A stretch of DNA of 14,255 bases, from positions 1 to 14,255 of the forward strand of contig CAMDJU010000038.1 of assembly GCA_945900695.1 (NCBI GenBank). The letters are read 5' to 3'. The notes beneath the pieces are model-generated. The model ran no database searches, was not told the DNA's origin, and saw nothing but the letters and a program-made list of their open reading frames with translations. The position numbers were made by a program, and so were the translations under genes. The stretch comes from Bordetella parapertussis. Its GTDB lineage: Bacteria > Pseudomonadota > Gammaproteobacteria > Burkholderiales > Burkholderiaceae_C. This document shows positions 1-6,198 of the stretch, in pieces (the stretch's first letter is position 1; each line of letters starts with the position of its first letter).

Positions 1-145
1 TCAAGCTCAACCGTTGGCGCAGGTCTGACACATTGACCGCGTGTGGTTGATACAACTTCACACCAGAGTTTTGGGTGTCTTTGGTTTTGGCGTGGGCAAT
101 GGCTTCAGATAAGCCTTGCTTGATGCTGTTGAATGCTTTTCCCAT
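1..145 (-). CDS. HTH antitoxin of a type II toxin-antitoxin pair (3' end cut by window)
   Basis: The leftward reading frame starts at an ATG at 143-145 and stays open for 48 codons to the window edge, so the C-terminal part is missing. It begins MGKAFNSIKQGLSEAIAHAK and the visible part ends VNVSDLRQRLSL. This layout (short N-terminal helix, charged linker, then V-x-x-LR-x-xL leading into an Xre-type helix-turn-helix) is typical of HigA/NadS-like antitoxins encoded directly after a RelE/HigB-family toxin. The DNA-binding helix-turn-helix itself would lie outside the window. A good Shine-Dalgarno site (AAAGGA on the minus strand, core at 152-155) sits 6 bases before the ATG, and the upstream toxin stops 17 bases before it, so the two genes form one operon with toxin first. 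By family, the protein should bind and neutralise the toxin and repress the operon. Identification rests on the N-terminal third and the context. Confidence 0.75.
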   Translation of the reverse strand, partial: MGKAFNSIKQGLSEAIAHAKTKDTQNSGVKLYQPHAVNVSDLRQRLSL

Positions 146-162
146 GTGACGTCCTTTCACGA

Positions 163-492
163 TTACAACCAAATATGCACCAGTAAATCAACCAGCTCTG
201 CCAACTCATTGCGCTGGGCTTTGCTGATGTTCGCACGTTCATTTTTTGCAAACAATGTCAGCAGATACAGCGGCATTTTTTCACTGTGAACGTAATAAAT
301 CACGCGCACACCTCCAGACTTGCCCTGCGCACCTCGCCCCCATCGCAGTTTTCGAATACCGCCAGTGCCCTCTACCAAATCGCCCGCTTTGGGAAGCGCA
401 GCCAAGTAATTGATGATCTCTGAGCGCTCAGAAGCACTCAATAATTTCTCAGCACGGCGAATGTATTCGGGCAGCTCGGCAATGGTGAGCAT
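163..492 (-). CDS. RelE/HigB-family mRNA interferase toxin
   Basis: A 109-residue basic protein, the usual length for RelE/ParE-superfamily toxins. The diagnostic block is in the middle: KAGDLVEGTGGIRKLRWGRG (residues 36-55), then GKSGGVRVIYY and LLTLFAKNERANIS. This G-D-x-x-x-G-T-G-G-x-R-K-x-R-W pattern, followed by GGxRVIYY, is that of the RelE/HigB-like toxins paired with HTH antitoxins. By family it would cut mRNA at the ribosome and slow growth when the antitoxin is lost; which codons it cuts cannot be read from the sequence. It is the first gene of a leftward operon, with the antitoxin 17 bases downstream. No Shine-Dalgarno site precedes its ATG, and the predicted promoter places transcription start at or next to the ATG, so its mRNA may be leaderless. 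The gene sits beside an AT-rich accessory gene, which fits horizontal transfer. Confidence 0.85.
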   Translation of the reverse strand: MLTIAELPEYIRRAEKLLSASERSEIINYLAALPKAGDLVEGTGGIRKLRWGRGAQGKSGGVRVIYYVHSEKMPLYLLTLFAKNERANISKAQRNELAELVDLLVHIWL

Positions 493-499
493 GGGTTCA

Positions 500-527
500 A
501 TTCTAATCCAATGGATTAATTTGACAA
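500..527 (-). promoter_or_regulatory. Predicted promoter of the toxin-antitoxin operon
   Basis: Read on the minus strand: TTGTCA (522-527) as -35, a 16-base spacer, and TAGAAT (500-505) as -10. Both hexamers match sigma-70 consensus in five of six positions. Transcription would begin about 7 bases further on, at 492-494, which is the toxin start codon or within two bases of it. The palindrome at 504-518 fills most of the spacer and touches the -10, as expected for an autoregulated toxin-antitoxin promoter. Confidence 0.55.
504..518. promoter_or_regulatory. Palindromic operator candidate for the toxin-antitoxin operon
   Basis: TAATCCA-A-TGGATTA is a perfect inverted repeat with 7-base arms and a single centre base. 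It lies 12 bases upstream of the toxin ATG, inside the predicted promoter. Its size and position match the operators bound by HTH antitoxins or toxin-antitoxin complexes. Binding is inferred. Confidence 0.55.
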
Positions 528-594
528 GACTGGCTCATGGGCTTTAGGGTTGGAGTTGAGGTTTTGTTTAGTTGTCGAAAAAGAAATTCAACTC

Positions 595-612
595 ATAGTT
601 CACGACTATACT
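595..612 (+). promoter_or_regulatory. Possible promoter -10 with small inverted repeat, HNH gene
   Basis: TATACT at 607-612 is a good -10 about 44 bases before the HNH gene start, but no convincing -35 lies at the right distance. An inverted repeat with 5-base arms (ATAGT 595-599, ACTAT 605-609) overlaps the -10 and could be a control site. The surrounding 163-base divergent region is AT-rich, so chance matches are likely. Confidence 0.3.
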
Positions 613-655
613 AAAATAATACAAAAGATCCTATTTAATAAAATCCAAATAAATT

Positions 656-1468
656 ATGAATTTTAAAAATAAACATAATTTTTCACGAAACATACCGAAG
701 AAAATTGAAAAACAAATTAGACGTGAGTCTGGTTATTCATGTGTTATTTGCGGCACTTGCCCGTATGTCTATGAACATATAGAGCCAGAATTTAAAGATG
801 CAAAAATCCATGACCCTTCCAAGATGACTCTTTTGTGTCCGACGTGCCATTCAAAAGTAACCAATAAAGTTTTTTCAAAGGAAAGAGTTTGGGAAGCCAA
901 AAATAATCCATGGGCATTAAAAAATGGACATACGAAATATGGTTTTGAGTTTACTGGAGAGTGTTTTTATATTGTTTTGGGAAATTTAGAAATAGTGAGC
1001 GCGGCTTTTCCACTGGTAATTAATGGTGTGCCAATTTTATCTGTCACTTATTATGAAGAAGAAAAATCAGTTGTGCTGAATGGGATTTTTTATCACGGTG
1101 AAACCGTTGTGGGCAGAATTATTGATAACGAATGGCAGGGGGTGGTTTCTGACATTGACATACAGACAGTCGCCAATAGGGTTACCCTGAGTCGAGATGG
1201 AAAGAAGGTATTTGAATTTGAACTATTTCCGCCAAATAAAATTGTCGTGACCGAAATGATGATTAATTTGAACAACAACTTGGCGGTGATTCAAACAGGG
1301 CCTGATGGTGAAAAATGGTTTATGTTGATTGGGGATATAAATAATGGTGGGGTAGCTCTAGCTGATAAGCAGAAATACTTAGTTAAAGGGTTGCATGCTA
1401 TGGAGTTAAAAGGAGTTGCAAAATTGATAGAAAAACCAGGTCAGAAAATTGAGTTTATTAAAATTTAG
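656..1468 (+). CDS. HNH-type zinc-binding nuclease-like protein, AT-rich, with uncharacterised C-terminal domain
   Basis: A 270-residue protein. Residues 24-68 form an HNH/treble-clef unit: CxxC (C29, C32), Glu40-His41, then LLCPTCHSKV with CxxCH at C61, C64 and H65. Four cysteines would hold a structural zinc, and E40-H41 would be the first part of the nuclease site. The central Asn of typical HNH motifs (N before LxxLC) appears to be Lys56 here, so cleavage activity is uncertain. Residues from about 95 to 270 look like alternating beta strands with turns such as DGKK, DNEWQG and PDGEKW; I do not recognise this domain, which may be a binding or sensing module. No clear Shine-Dalgarno site precedes the ATG at 656. 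The gene is far richer in A and T than everything to its right and stands alone, divergent from a toxin-antitoxin operon, so it is probably acquired. A defence role is possible but only inferred. Confidence 0.7.
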   Translation: MNFKNKHNFSRNIPKKIEKQIRRESGYSCVICGTCPYVYEHIEPEFKDAKIHDPSKMTLLCPTCHSKVTNKVFSKERVWEAKNNPWALKNGHTKYGFEFTGECFYIVLGNLEIVSAAFPLVINGVPILSVTYYEEEKSVVLNGIFYHGETVVGRIIDNEWQGVVSDIDIQTVANRVTLSRDGKKVFEFELFPPNKIVVTEMMINLNNNLAVIQTGPDGEKWFMLIGDINNGGVALADKQKYLVKGLHAMELKGVAKLIEKPGQKIEFIKI

Positions 1469-1477
1469 AGATCATTC

Positions 1478-1507
1478 TTAACAAAATAAATGTAGTGACT
1501 CTATATA
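1478..1507 (+). promoter_or_regulatory. Possible sigma-70 promoter for the GST gene
   Basis: TTAACA (1478-1483), an 18-base spacer and TATATA (1502-1507) lie 31 bases before the ATG of the glutathione S-transferase gene. The stretch is AT-rich, like the HNH gene before it, which raises the chance of a false match. Confidence 0.4.
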
Positions 1508-1538
1508 AAAGAGCCTCGAATTCTTTGGTTTATTTGTA

Positions 1539-2150
1539 ATGTATTCCCTTCTCTACACCTACCGCCGCTGCCCCTACGCCATGCGCGCTCGCATGGCCTT
1601 GCTGCAATCGGGCGTGGCTTACCAAGCGCATGAATTGACCTCGTTGCGCGACAAGCCCGCCGCCATGCTGGCCTTGTCCCCCAAAGGCACGGTGCCGGTG
1701 TTGGTGTTGGCCGATGGCCAGGTGTTGGAGCAAAGCCTGGACATCATGCGCTGGGCTTTTGCGCAGACAGGCGACGCACAAGGCTGGTGGGCGAGGGCGC
1801 AAACGCCAGCAAATCAGTCGCTGTGGTCCATTTGTGATGCCAACTTCAAGCACCACTTGGACCGCTACAAATACCCGCAGCGTTTCAGCGATGCATTAGG
1901 TGCTGAGCACCATGCCAGCCAAGCCACAGCAGCTTTGTTCAAACCCTTGGAAGCGCAACTGCAAACAAAGCCCCATCTGGGTGGTGCCACACCTTGCGCG
2001 GCAGACATTGGCATTTTTCCGTTTGTGCGCCAGTTTGCAGCGGTCAACCCAGAATGGTTTGAGGCCTTGCCTTTGCCGGCGGTGAAAGCTTGGTTGGCGG
2101 GGTGGTTAGCGCACCCCTTGTTTGCAGCAGCGATGGTCAAAGCTTGGTGA
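1539..2150 (+). CDS. Glutathione S-transferase family protein
   Basis: A 203-residue cytosolic protein. The N-terminal thioredoxin-fold domain (about residues 1-75) opens with TYRRCPYAMRAR, in which C11-P12 is the position used by cysteine-type (omega/glutaredoxin-like) GSTs. KGTVPVLV (about 49-56) supplies the cis-proline that binds the glutathione backbone, and EQSLDIMRW continues as in GSTs. The helical C-terminal domain includes CAADIGIFPFVRQFA, the N-capping region conserved in this fold. By family it would conjugate or reduce substrates with glutathione, or act as a thiol-dependent reductase; the substrate cannot be read. The ATG at 1539 has no good ribosome site, but the thioredoxin fold starts at once, so no earlier start is needed. 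This is the first gene with the GC-rich codon use of the rest of the window. Confidence 0.85.
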   Translation: MYSLLYTYRRCPYAMRARMALLQSGVAYQAHELTSLRDKPAAMLALSPKGTVPVLVLADGQVLEQSLDIMRWAFAQTGDAQGWWARAQTPANQSLWSICDANFKHHLDRYKYPQRFSDALGAEHHASQATAALFKPLEAQLQTKPHLGGATPCAADIGIFPFVRQFAAVNPEWFEALPLPAVKAWLAGWLAHPLFAAAMVKAW

Positions 2151-2152
2151 GC

Positions 2153-2174
2153 AAACGGGGCGTTGGAGCCGTTT
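2153..2174 (+). terminator. Weak hairpin after the GST gene
   Basis: AAACGG (2153-2158) and CCGTTT (2169-2174) can pair around a 10-base loop, 2 bases after the GST stop. No run of T follows, so it is at best a poor intrinsic terminator. Confidence 0.25.
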
Positions 2175-2240
2175 CAAGGGGCGCACCACCCGGACAAAGG
2201 GCTGGGCGTGCAGCAAATGGTCGCCCATCAAGCCGCACCC

Positions 2241-2246
2241 TAAAAT
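2241..2246 (+). promoter_or_regulatory. Possible -10 element upstream of the sugar transferase operon
   Basis: TAAAAT at 2241-2246 is a good -10 hexamer in GC-rich surroundings. The hexamer 17 bases upstream (TGGTCG) matches the -35 consensus in only three positions. Transcription from here would give a leader of about 150 bases before the ATG at 2400. Confidence 0.3.
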
Positions 2247-2399
2247 ACGCTGTGTGCTCATCCAAGGGCGCTTGACGAAAAACCTGCGGCACACAGCGTG
2301 TCTGGACCCGGCGGTAGCGTGGCTGAGGTGTCTGCGCGCAAGCGACTCTTCTCCTTCAAGAAGCCAACCCAAGCCCAATGGCTGTGGCATTCACAAAAC

Positions 2400-2960
2400 A
2401 TGAAACGCACACTTGATGTACTGGCCAGCTTGATGGCACTTGGGCTGCTCTGTGTGCCCTTGTTGCTGCTGGCATTGTTGGTGGCCATCACTTCAAAGGG
2501 GCCCGTTTTGTATTGGTCGGACCGCGTGGGCCAACACAACCGCATTTTCCGCATGCCCAAGTTGCGCACCATGCGGGTGGGCACCCCGGCGGTCGCTACC
2601 CATTTGCTGGACAACCCCCAAGCCCAGCTCACGCCCGTGGGTGGGTTTTTGCGCCGCACCAGCTTGGACGAATTGCCCCAGCTTTGGAGCATCTTCAACG
2701 GGGACATGACGTTGGTGGGCCCGCGGCCCGCCTTATTCAATCAAACCGACTTGATCGAGATGTGCACCCAAGCGGGCGTGCACCAATTGGTGCCCGGCCT
2801 GACGGGCTGGGCCCAGGTCAATGGCCGCGATGAAATCGCCTTGACCGACAAAGTCCGTTTCGACAGCGAGTACCTTCAGCGCCAATCCTTGCTTTTTGAT
2901 CTTCACATCTTGTGGCTCACCGTGCGCAAAGTGGTGCGCCGCGAGGGTGTTACCCATTGA
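2400..2960 (+). CDS. Undecaprenyl-phosphate sugar phosphotransferase (monotopic phosphoglycosyl transferase)
   Basis: With the ATG at 2400 the protein has 186 residues, close to the small PglC-like members of the bacterial sugar transferase family. Features in order: one hydrophobic N-terminal segment (about residues 5-30), which enters and leaves the same membrane face in this family; TSKGPV; DRVG; KLRTM; the catalytic Asp90-Glu91 pair in RRTSLDELPQLW; NGDMTLVGPRP; and PGLTGWAQVNGRD. It would transfer a sugar phosphate from a UDP-sugar to undecaprenyl phosphate at the inner face of the cytoplasmic membrane, the first step of O-antigen, capsule or glycan assembly. The dehydratase gene starts 4 bases after its stop, so both are co-transcribed and probably translationally coupled. 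A GTG at 2298 would add 34 charged residues; I prefer 2400 because family proteins begin just before the hydrophobic segment. No Shine-Dalgarno site supports either start. Confidence 0.9.
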   Translation: MKRTLDVLASLMALGLLCVPLLLLALLVAITSKGPVLYWSDRVGQHNRIFRMPKLRTMRVGTPAVATHLLDNPQAQLTPVGGFLRRTSLDELPQLWSIFNGDMTLVGPRPALFNQTDLIEMCTQAGVHQLVPGLTGWAQVNGRDEIALTDKVRFDSEYLQRQSLLFDLHILWLTVRKVVRREGVTH

Positions 2961-2964
2961 ACCC

Positions 2965-4932
2965 ATGAAACGATACAACCCCTTTTATGCCGCCGCCATG
3001 CCCACCCTGGCATTGCCCAGGGCGCTCAAGCGATTGATCGTCTTGTTGGTGGACGCCAGCTTGTGCGTGATCGCCGTCTCTTTGGCGTTTTACCTGCGGG
3101 TGGGTGAGTGGGTGTCGCTGTCCTACCACCCCGAATACAAGGCCATGACCCCAGTGTGGGTCTCATTGGCGCTGGCCGTCCCGGTGTTTGTGGCTTTTGG
3201 TTTGTACCGGGCCATTTTTCGCTATTCAGGTTGGCCCGCACTTGTCACGGTGGGCAAAGCGGTTGGCTTGTATGGTTTGGTTTTCATGGCCATCTTCACC
3301 TTGGTGGGCGTGACGGGCGTGCCCCGCACCGTGGGTTTGATACAGCCCTTGTTGGTGTTGTTTTTGGTCGGAGCATCGCGTGCTTTGGCGCGCTATTGGT
3401 TGGGTGGTTTGTATTTGTCGCAACTGAGGTTGGGGACTTTGCCCAAGGTGCTGATTTATGGCGCTGGATCGGCCGGGCGCCAATTGGCCAATGCCTTGGC
3501 CAACAGCTACGAGATGCGCGTGGTGGGCTACTTGGACGACGATGACCGTTTGCATGGCCATGTGTTGAACGGATTGGCCATTTACAGCCCGCAAGACCTG
3601 TCGGGTTTGGTGCTGTCATTGGGCATCAGCGATGTGTTGTTGGCTTTGCCAAACGCCAACCGCAAACGCCGCAATGAAATTTTGGTCTTGATGCAGCAGG
3701 CCAAGGTGTCGGTGCGCACCTTGCCCAGCGTGATGGAGTTGGCCCAAGGCAAGGTCAGCACCGCAGACCTGCGCGAACTTGATATCGATGACTTGCTGGG
3801 GCGCGACAGCGTGCCACCCAATCACATTTTGTTGGGGCGCAATGTGACCCGCAAAGTGGTGCTGGTCACCGGCGCGGGCGGCTCCATAGGCAGCGAGTTG
3901 TGTCGCCAAATCCTCAAGCTCAAGCCGCAAACCTTGTTGCTGGTGGACCAAAGCGAGTATGCGTTGTATGAAATTCATCAAGAGTTGTTGGAAAAAGTCC
4001 AAGCCTTGGGGGAGGGTGCCGTTCAATTGGTCCCCTTGCTGGCCTCGGTGCGCGACGCAGAGCGCATGCGCGAGGTCATCACCACCTGGTCGCCCGACAC
4101 CATCTACCACGCTGCTGCCTACAAACACGTGCCCCTGGTGGAGCACAACCCGGCCGAAGCGCTGAAAAACAATGTTTATGGCACCCGCACCGTGGCGCAA
4201 TTGGCTGCAGAACACGGTGTGTCCGATGTGGTGCTGGTCAGCACCGACAAAGCCGTGCGCCCCACCAACATCATGGGGGCCAGCAAGCGTTTGGCCGAAC
4301 TGGTGTTGCAGGCCTTGGCCGCCGAGCCCAGCAAAACCACTTTCTCCATGGTGCGCTTTGGCAATGTGTTGGGCTCATCCGGTTCGGTGGTGCCCAAGTT
4401 TCGCCAGCAAATCAAGAATGGCGGCCCCATCACCTTGACCCACCCCGAAGTGACTCGGTTTTTCATGACCATCCCAGAGGCTGCGCAACTGGTGATCCAG
4501 GCTGGGGCCATGGCCAAAGGCGGTGATGTGTTCGTGCTCGACATGGGCGAGTCGGTGAAGATCATGGACTTGGCCCAGCGCATGATTGAACTCTCGGGCC
4601 TCAATGAGCGCACCGAAGCCAACCCGGATGGGGACATCGCGATTGAAATCACCGGCCTGCGCCCGGGTGAAAAGTTGTTTGAGGAGTTGCTGATCGGCAA
4701 TGACCCCCAACCCACTTTGCATCCCCGCATCATGAAAGCCAGCGAAGAAAAAATGGCCTGGGCCGACTTGCAAGACAGTTTGAATGCCATGCAAGTGGCC
4801 TTGGACGTGAACGATGTGGGTGTGTTGCGGCGCATGCTGGAGCAATTGGTCAGCGGCTACCACCCCAGCGGTGAAATTGTGGATTGGGTGCACTTGGCTC
4901 AAGAGGCTGAATACGAAAAGTCCATGGTCTGA
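2965..4932 (+). CDS. Membrane-anchored UDP-sugar 4,6-dehydratase/epimerase (WbpM/FlaA1/CapD family)
   Basis: With the ATG at 2965 the protein has 655 residues, the normal size for the large membrane form of this family. Domains in order: hydrophobic segments over about residues 18-145, probably four membrane helices; a first Rossmann fold with VLIYGAGSAGRQ (about 162-173); and the catalytic SDR domain with VTGAGGSIG (about 300-309) binding NAD(P). The active site reads STDKAVRPTNIMGASKR, with Met437 where SDR enzymes usually have Tyr and Lys441 four residues on. This Ser-Met-Lys arrangement is known for WbpM/FlaA1-type dehydratases. PGEKLFEELL lies near the C-terminus. By family it turns UDP-GlcNAc into a 4-keto-6-deoxy sugar nucleotide, precursor of QuiNAc- or bacillosamine-type sugars; the exact product is inferred. 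Starts at 2896 (overlapping the previous gene) and 2998 are possible. A strong terminator follows. Confidence 0.9.
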   Translation: MKRYNPFYAAAMPTLALPRALKRLIVLLVDASLCVIAVSLAFYLRVGEWVSLSYHPEYKAMTPVWVSLALAVPVFVAFGLYRAIFRYSGWPALVTVGKAVGLYGLVFMAIFTLVGVTGVPRTVGLIQPLLVLFLVGASRALARYWLGGLYLSQLRLGTLPKVLIYGAGSAGRQLANALANSYEMRVVGYLDDDDRLHGHVLNGLAIYSPQDLSGLVLSLGISDVLLALPNANRKRRNEILVLMQQAKVSVRTLPSVMELAQGKVSTADLRELDIDDLLGRDSVPPNHILLGRNVTRKVVLVTGAGGSIGSELCRQILKLKPQTLLLVDQSEYALYEIHQELLEKVQALGEGAVQLVPLLASVRDAERMREVITTWSPDTIYHAAAYKHVPLVEHNPAEALKNNVYGTRTVAQLAAEHGVSDVVLVSTDKAVRPTNIMGASKRLAELVLQALAAEPSKTTFSMVRFGNVLGSSGSVVPKFRQQIKNGGPITLTHPEVTRFFMTIPEAAQLVIQAGAMAKGGDVFVLDMGESVKIMDLAQRMIELSGLNERTEANPDGDIAIEITGLRPGEKLFEELLIGNDPQPTLHPRIMKASEEKMAWADLQDSLNAMQVALDVNDVGVLRRMLEQLVSGYHPSGEIVDWVHLAQEAEYEKSMV

Positions 4933-4961
4933 TCTCGCCCCTCTGACTGCCAAACCCTCCC

Positions 4962-4987
4962 AAAGCCTGCCTCGTGCAGGCTTTTTT
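4962..4987 (+). terminator. Rho-independent terminator of the sugar transferase-dehydratase operon
   Basis: AAAGCCTGC (4962-4970) pairs perfectly with GCAGGCTTT (4976-4984) around the 5-base loop CTCGT, followed by a T run to 4987. It lies 29 bases after the dehydratase stop. This is a textbook intrinsic terminator. Confidence 0.9.
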
Positions 4988-4996
4988 GTGCCCAAA

Positions 4997-5041
4997 GCAA
5001 CTGCCAGATGGCGCTACTTGGTGTGGCAGTTGCGGGTTTTT
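4997..5041 (+). terminator. Second hairpin terminator in tandem
   Basis: GCAACTGCCA (4997-5006) and TGGCAGTTGC (5024-5033) are perfect 10-base arms with a 17-base loop, followed by GGG and five T (5037-5041). It follows the first terminator by 9 bases and would act as a back-up for the operon, or could attenuate reads entering the Bug gene. Confidence 0.65.
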
Positions 5042-5125
5042 CCTAGGCCCCCAGAGCTACTTTCGCGGGCTGAGATGCCACCATGGTGCACCCAAGGCGG
5101 TTACGATGGCATCCAAACTTTCCAC

Positions 5126-5130
5126 AGGAG
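5126..5130 (+). promoter_or_regulatory. Shine-Dalgarno site fixing the Bug receptor start
   Basis: AGGAG with 5 bases before the ATG at 5136. The frame is open upstream to 4974, through the terminators, so this site and the signal peptide behind it decide the start. I found no convincing promoter hexamers between 5042 and 5120. Confidence 0.75.
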
Positions 5131-5135
5131 ACAAC

Positions 5136-6113
5136 ATGCGTGAAATCAATCGGCGTTGGACGCTTTTGGCCGCCGTGGCATTGACGGTGCTGGGCGGTGT
5201 GGCCCAAGCCCAAGGCTTCCCCAACAAACCCATTCGCTTGATTTGCCCATTCCCACCGGCAGGCGCGGTGGACATTGCTTCGCGCGCCATTGCCGCTGAG
5301 CTGTCCAAAAACCTGGGTCAGCCTGTGACGGTTGAAAACCGCCCGGGTGCCGGCGGCAACATCGGTGGCGCTGAAGCCGCGCGCGCGGCGCCCGATGGTT
5401 ACACCCTCTTCATGACCACCAGCGGTATCCAAGGCATCAACCCCGCGCTGTACGCCAAGATGCCCTTTGACCCCAACAAAGACCTGGTGCCGGTGGCCGC
5501 TTTGGTCTCGCTCAACAACGTGCTGGTGCTGCACCCATCGGTCAAAGCCAACAGCGTGGCCGAGGTGATTGCCTTGGCCAAGAACCCATCGCAACAAGTC
5601 AACTACGCCTCCAGTGGCAGCGGCACCAGCATCCACATGTCGGGCGAAATGTTCAAGTTCCTCACCGGCGCGAACATGCTGCACATCCCTTACAAGGGCA
5701 GCGCACCGGCGGTCAACGACTTGCTGGGCGGTCAAGTGATGATGATGTTTGACAACATCCCATCGGCCTTGCCCCACATCAAGGCGGGTAAGTTGCGCGC
5801 CTTGGCCACCACCGGTGCCAAGCGCGATCCGACCTTGCCCGATTTACCGACCATTGCCGAGGCGGGTGTGGCCAATTACGAGTCGGGCGTGTGGTTTGGT
5901 TTGTCGGTGCCCGTGGGCACGCCACCTGAGATCATTGCCAAACTCAGCGGCGAGGCCATCAAAGGCACCAAGTCGCCGGACTACATCAAGCGCATGACCG
6001 ACCTGGGCTACAACATCATGGGCTATGGGCCAGCCCAAATGGCCGAGATGAACCGCGCTGAAGTCGCCCGCTGGGGCCCCATCGTCAAGGCCTCGGGCGC
6101 CAAGGCCGACTGA
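5136..6113 (+). CDS. Bug-type (TctC family) periplasmic tripartite tricarboxylate transporter receptor
   Basis: The protein has 325 residues, the standard length. Residues 1-25 are a signal peptide: basic N-region with RR at 6-7, hydrophobic core, and AQA before the cut at Q26. The mature part starts FPNKPIRLICPFPPAGAVD, then shows NRPGAGGNIGG, PDGYTLF, SSGSGTSIHMSGEMFK, the ligand-side HIPYKGSAPAVNDLLGGQV, and FDNIPSALPHIKAGKLRALA, all hallmarks of the Bug family. It would bind a small carboxylate or related compound in the periplasm and pass it to a TctAB membrane complex. No tctA or tctB gene is in the window, so it is an orphan receptor, which is common in Bordetella and Comamonadaceae. 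The ligand cannot be read. It follows tandem terminators and is probably transcribed alone. The MFS gene downstream converges on it. Confidence 0.95.
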   Translation: MREINRRWTLLAAVALTVLGGVAQAQGFPNKPIRLICPFPPAGAVDIASRAIAAELSKNLGQPVTVENRPGAGGNIGGAEAARAAPDGYTLFMTTSGIQGINPALYAKMPFDPNKDLVPVAALVSLNNVLVLHPSVKANSVAEVIALAKNPSQQVNYASSGSGTSIHMSGEMFKFLTGANMLHIPYKGSAPAVNDLLGGQVMMMFDNIPSALPHIKAGKLRALATTGAKRDPTLPDLPTIAEAGVANYESGVWFGLSVPVGTPPEIIAKLSGEAIKGTKSPDYIKRMTDLGYNIMGYGPAQMAEMNRAEVARWGPIVKASGAKAD

Positions 6114-6124
6114 AATCTTGTTTT

Positions 6125-6172
6125 GCACCGCCCAGACGGACGCGCAACGCGCTGAAGGCTGATGGGTGGTGC
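6125..6172. other. Hairpin between convergent genes
   Basis: GCACCGCCCA (6125-6134) pairs with TGGGTGGTGC (6163-6172) over 10 bases including one G-T wobble, and a smaller CGCG-CAA-CGCG stem (6141-6151) fits inside. It fills the 85-base gap between the Bug and MFS genes. Neither strand has a T run after the stem, so it is not a standard intrinsic terminator, although it may help end or protect transcripts from either side. Confidence 0.35.
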
Positions 6173-6198
6173 AGGGCACAGCCCAATACGACCTGGCC

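Noticed and set aside
2298-2399. GTG start at 2298 for the sugar transferase
   Set aside because: No ribosome site, and the extra 34 residues are not typical of the family, which starts just before the hydrophobic segment at 2400.
3616-4215. Long minus-strand open frames opposite the dehydratase
   Set aside because: They are low-complexity reverse frames of a gene with clear SDR motifs on the plus strand.
5079-5088. CACCATGGTG palindrome upstream of the Bug gene
   Set aside because: Ten bases in GC-rich DNA with no linked promoter or second copy; chance is sufficient.
4974-5135. N-terminal extension of the Bug receptor frame
   Set aside because: It begins inside a terminator hairpin, and a good Shine-Dalgarno site plus a signal peptide mark the start at 5136.
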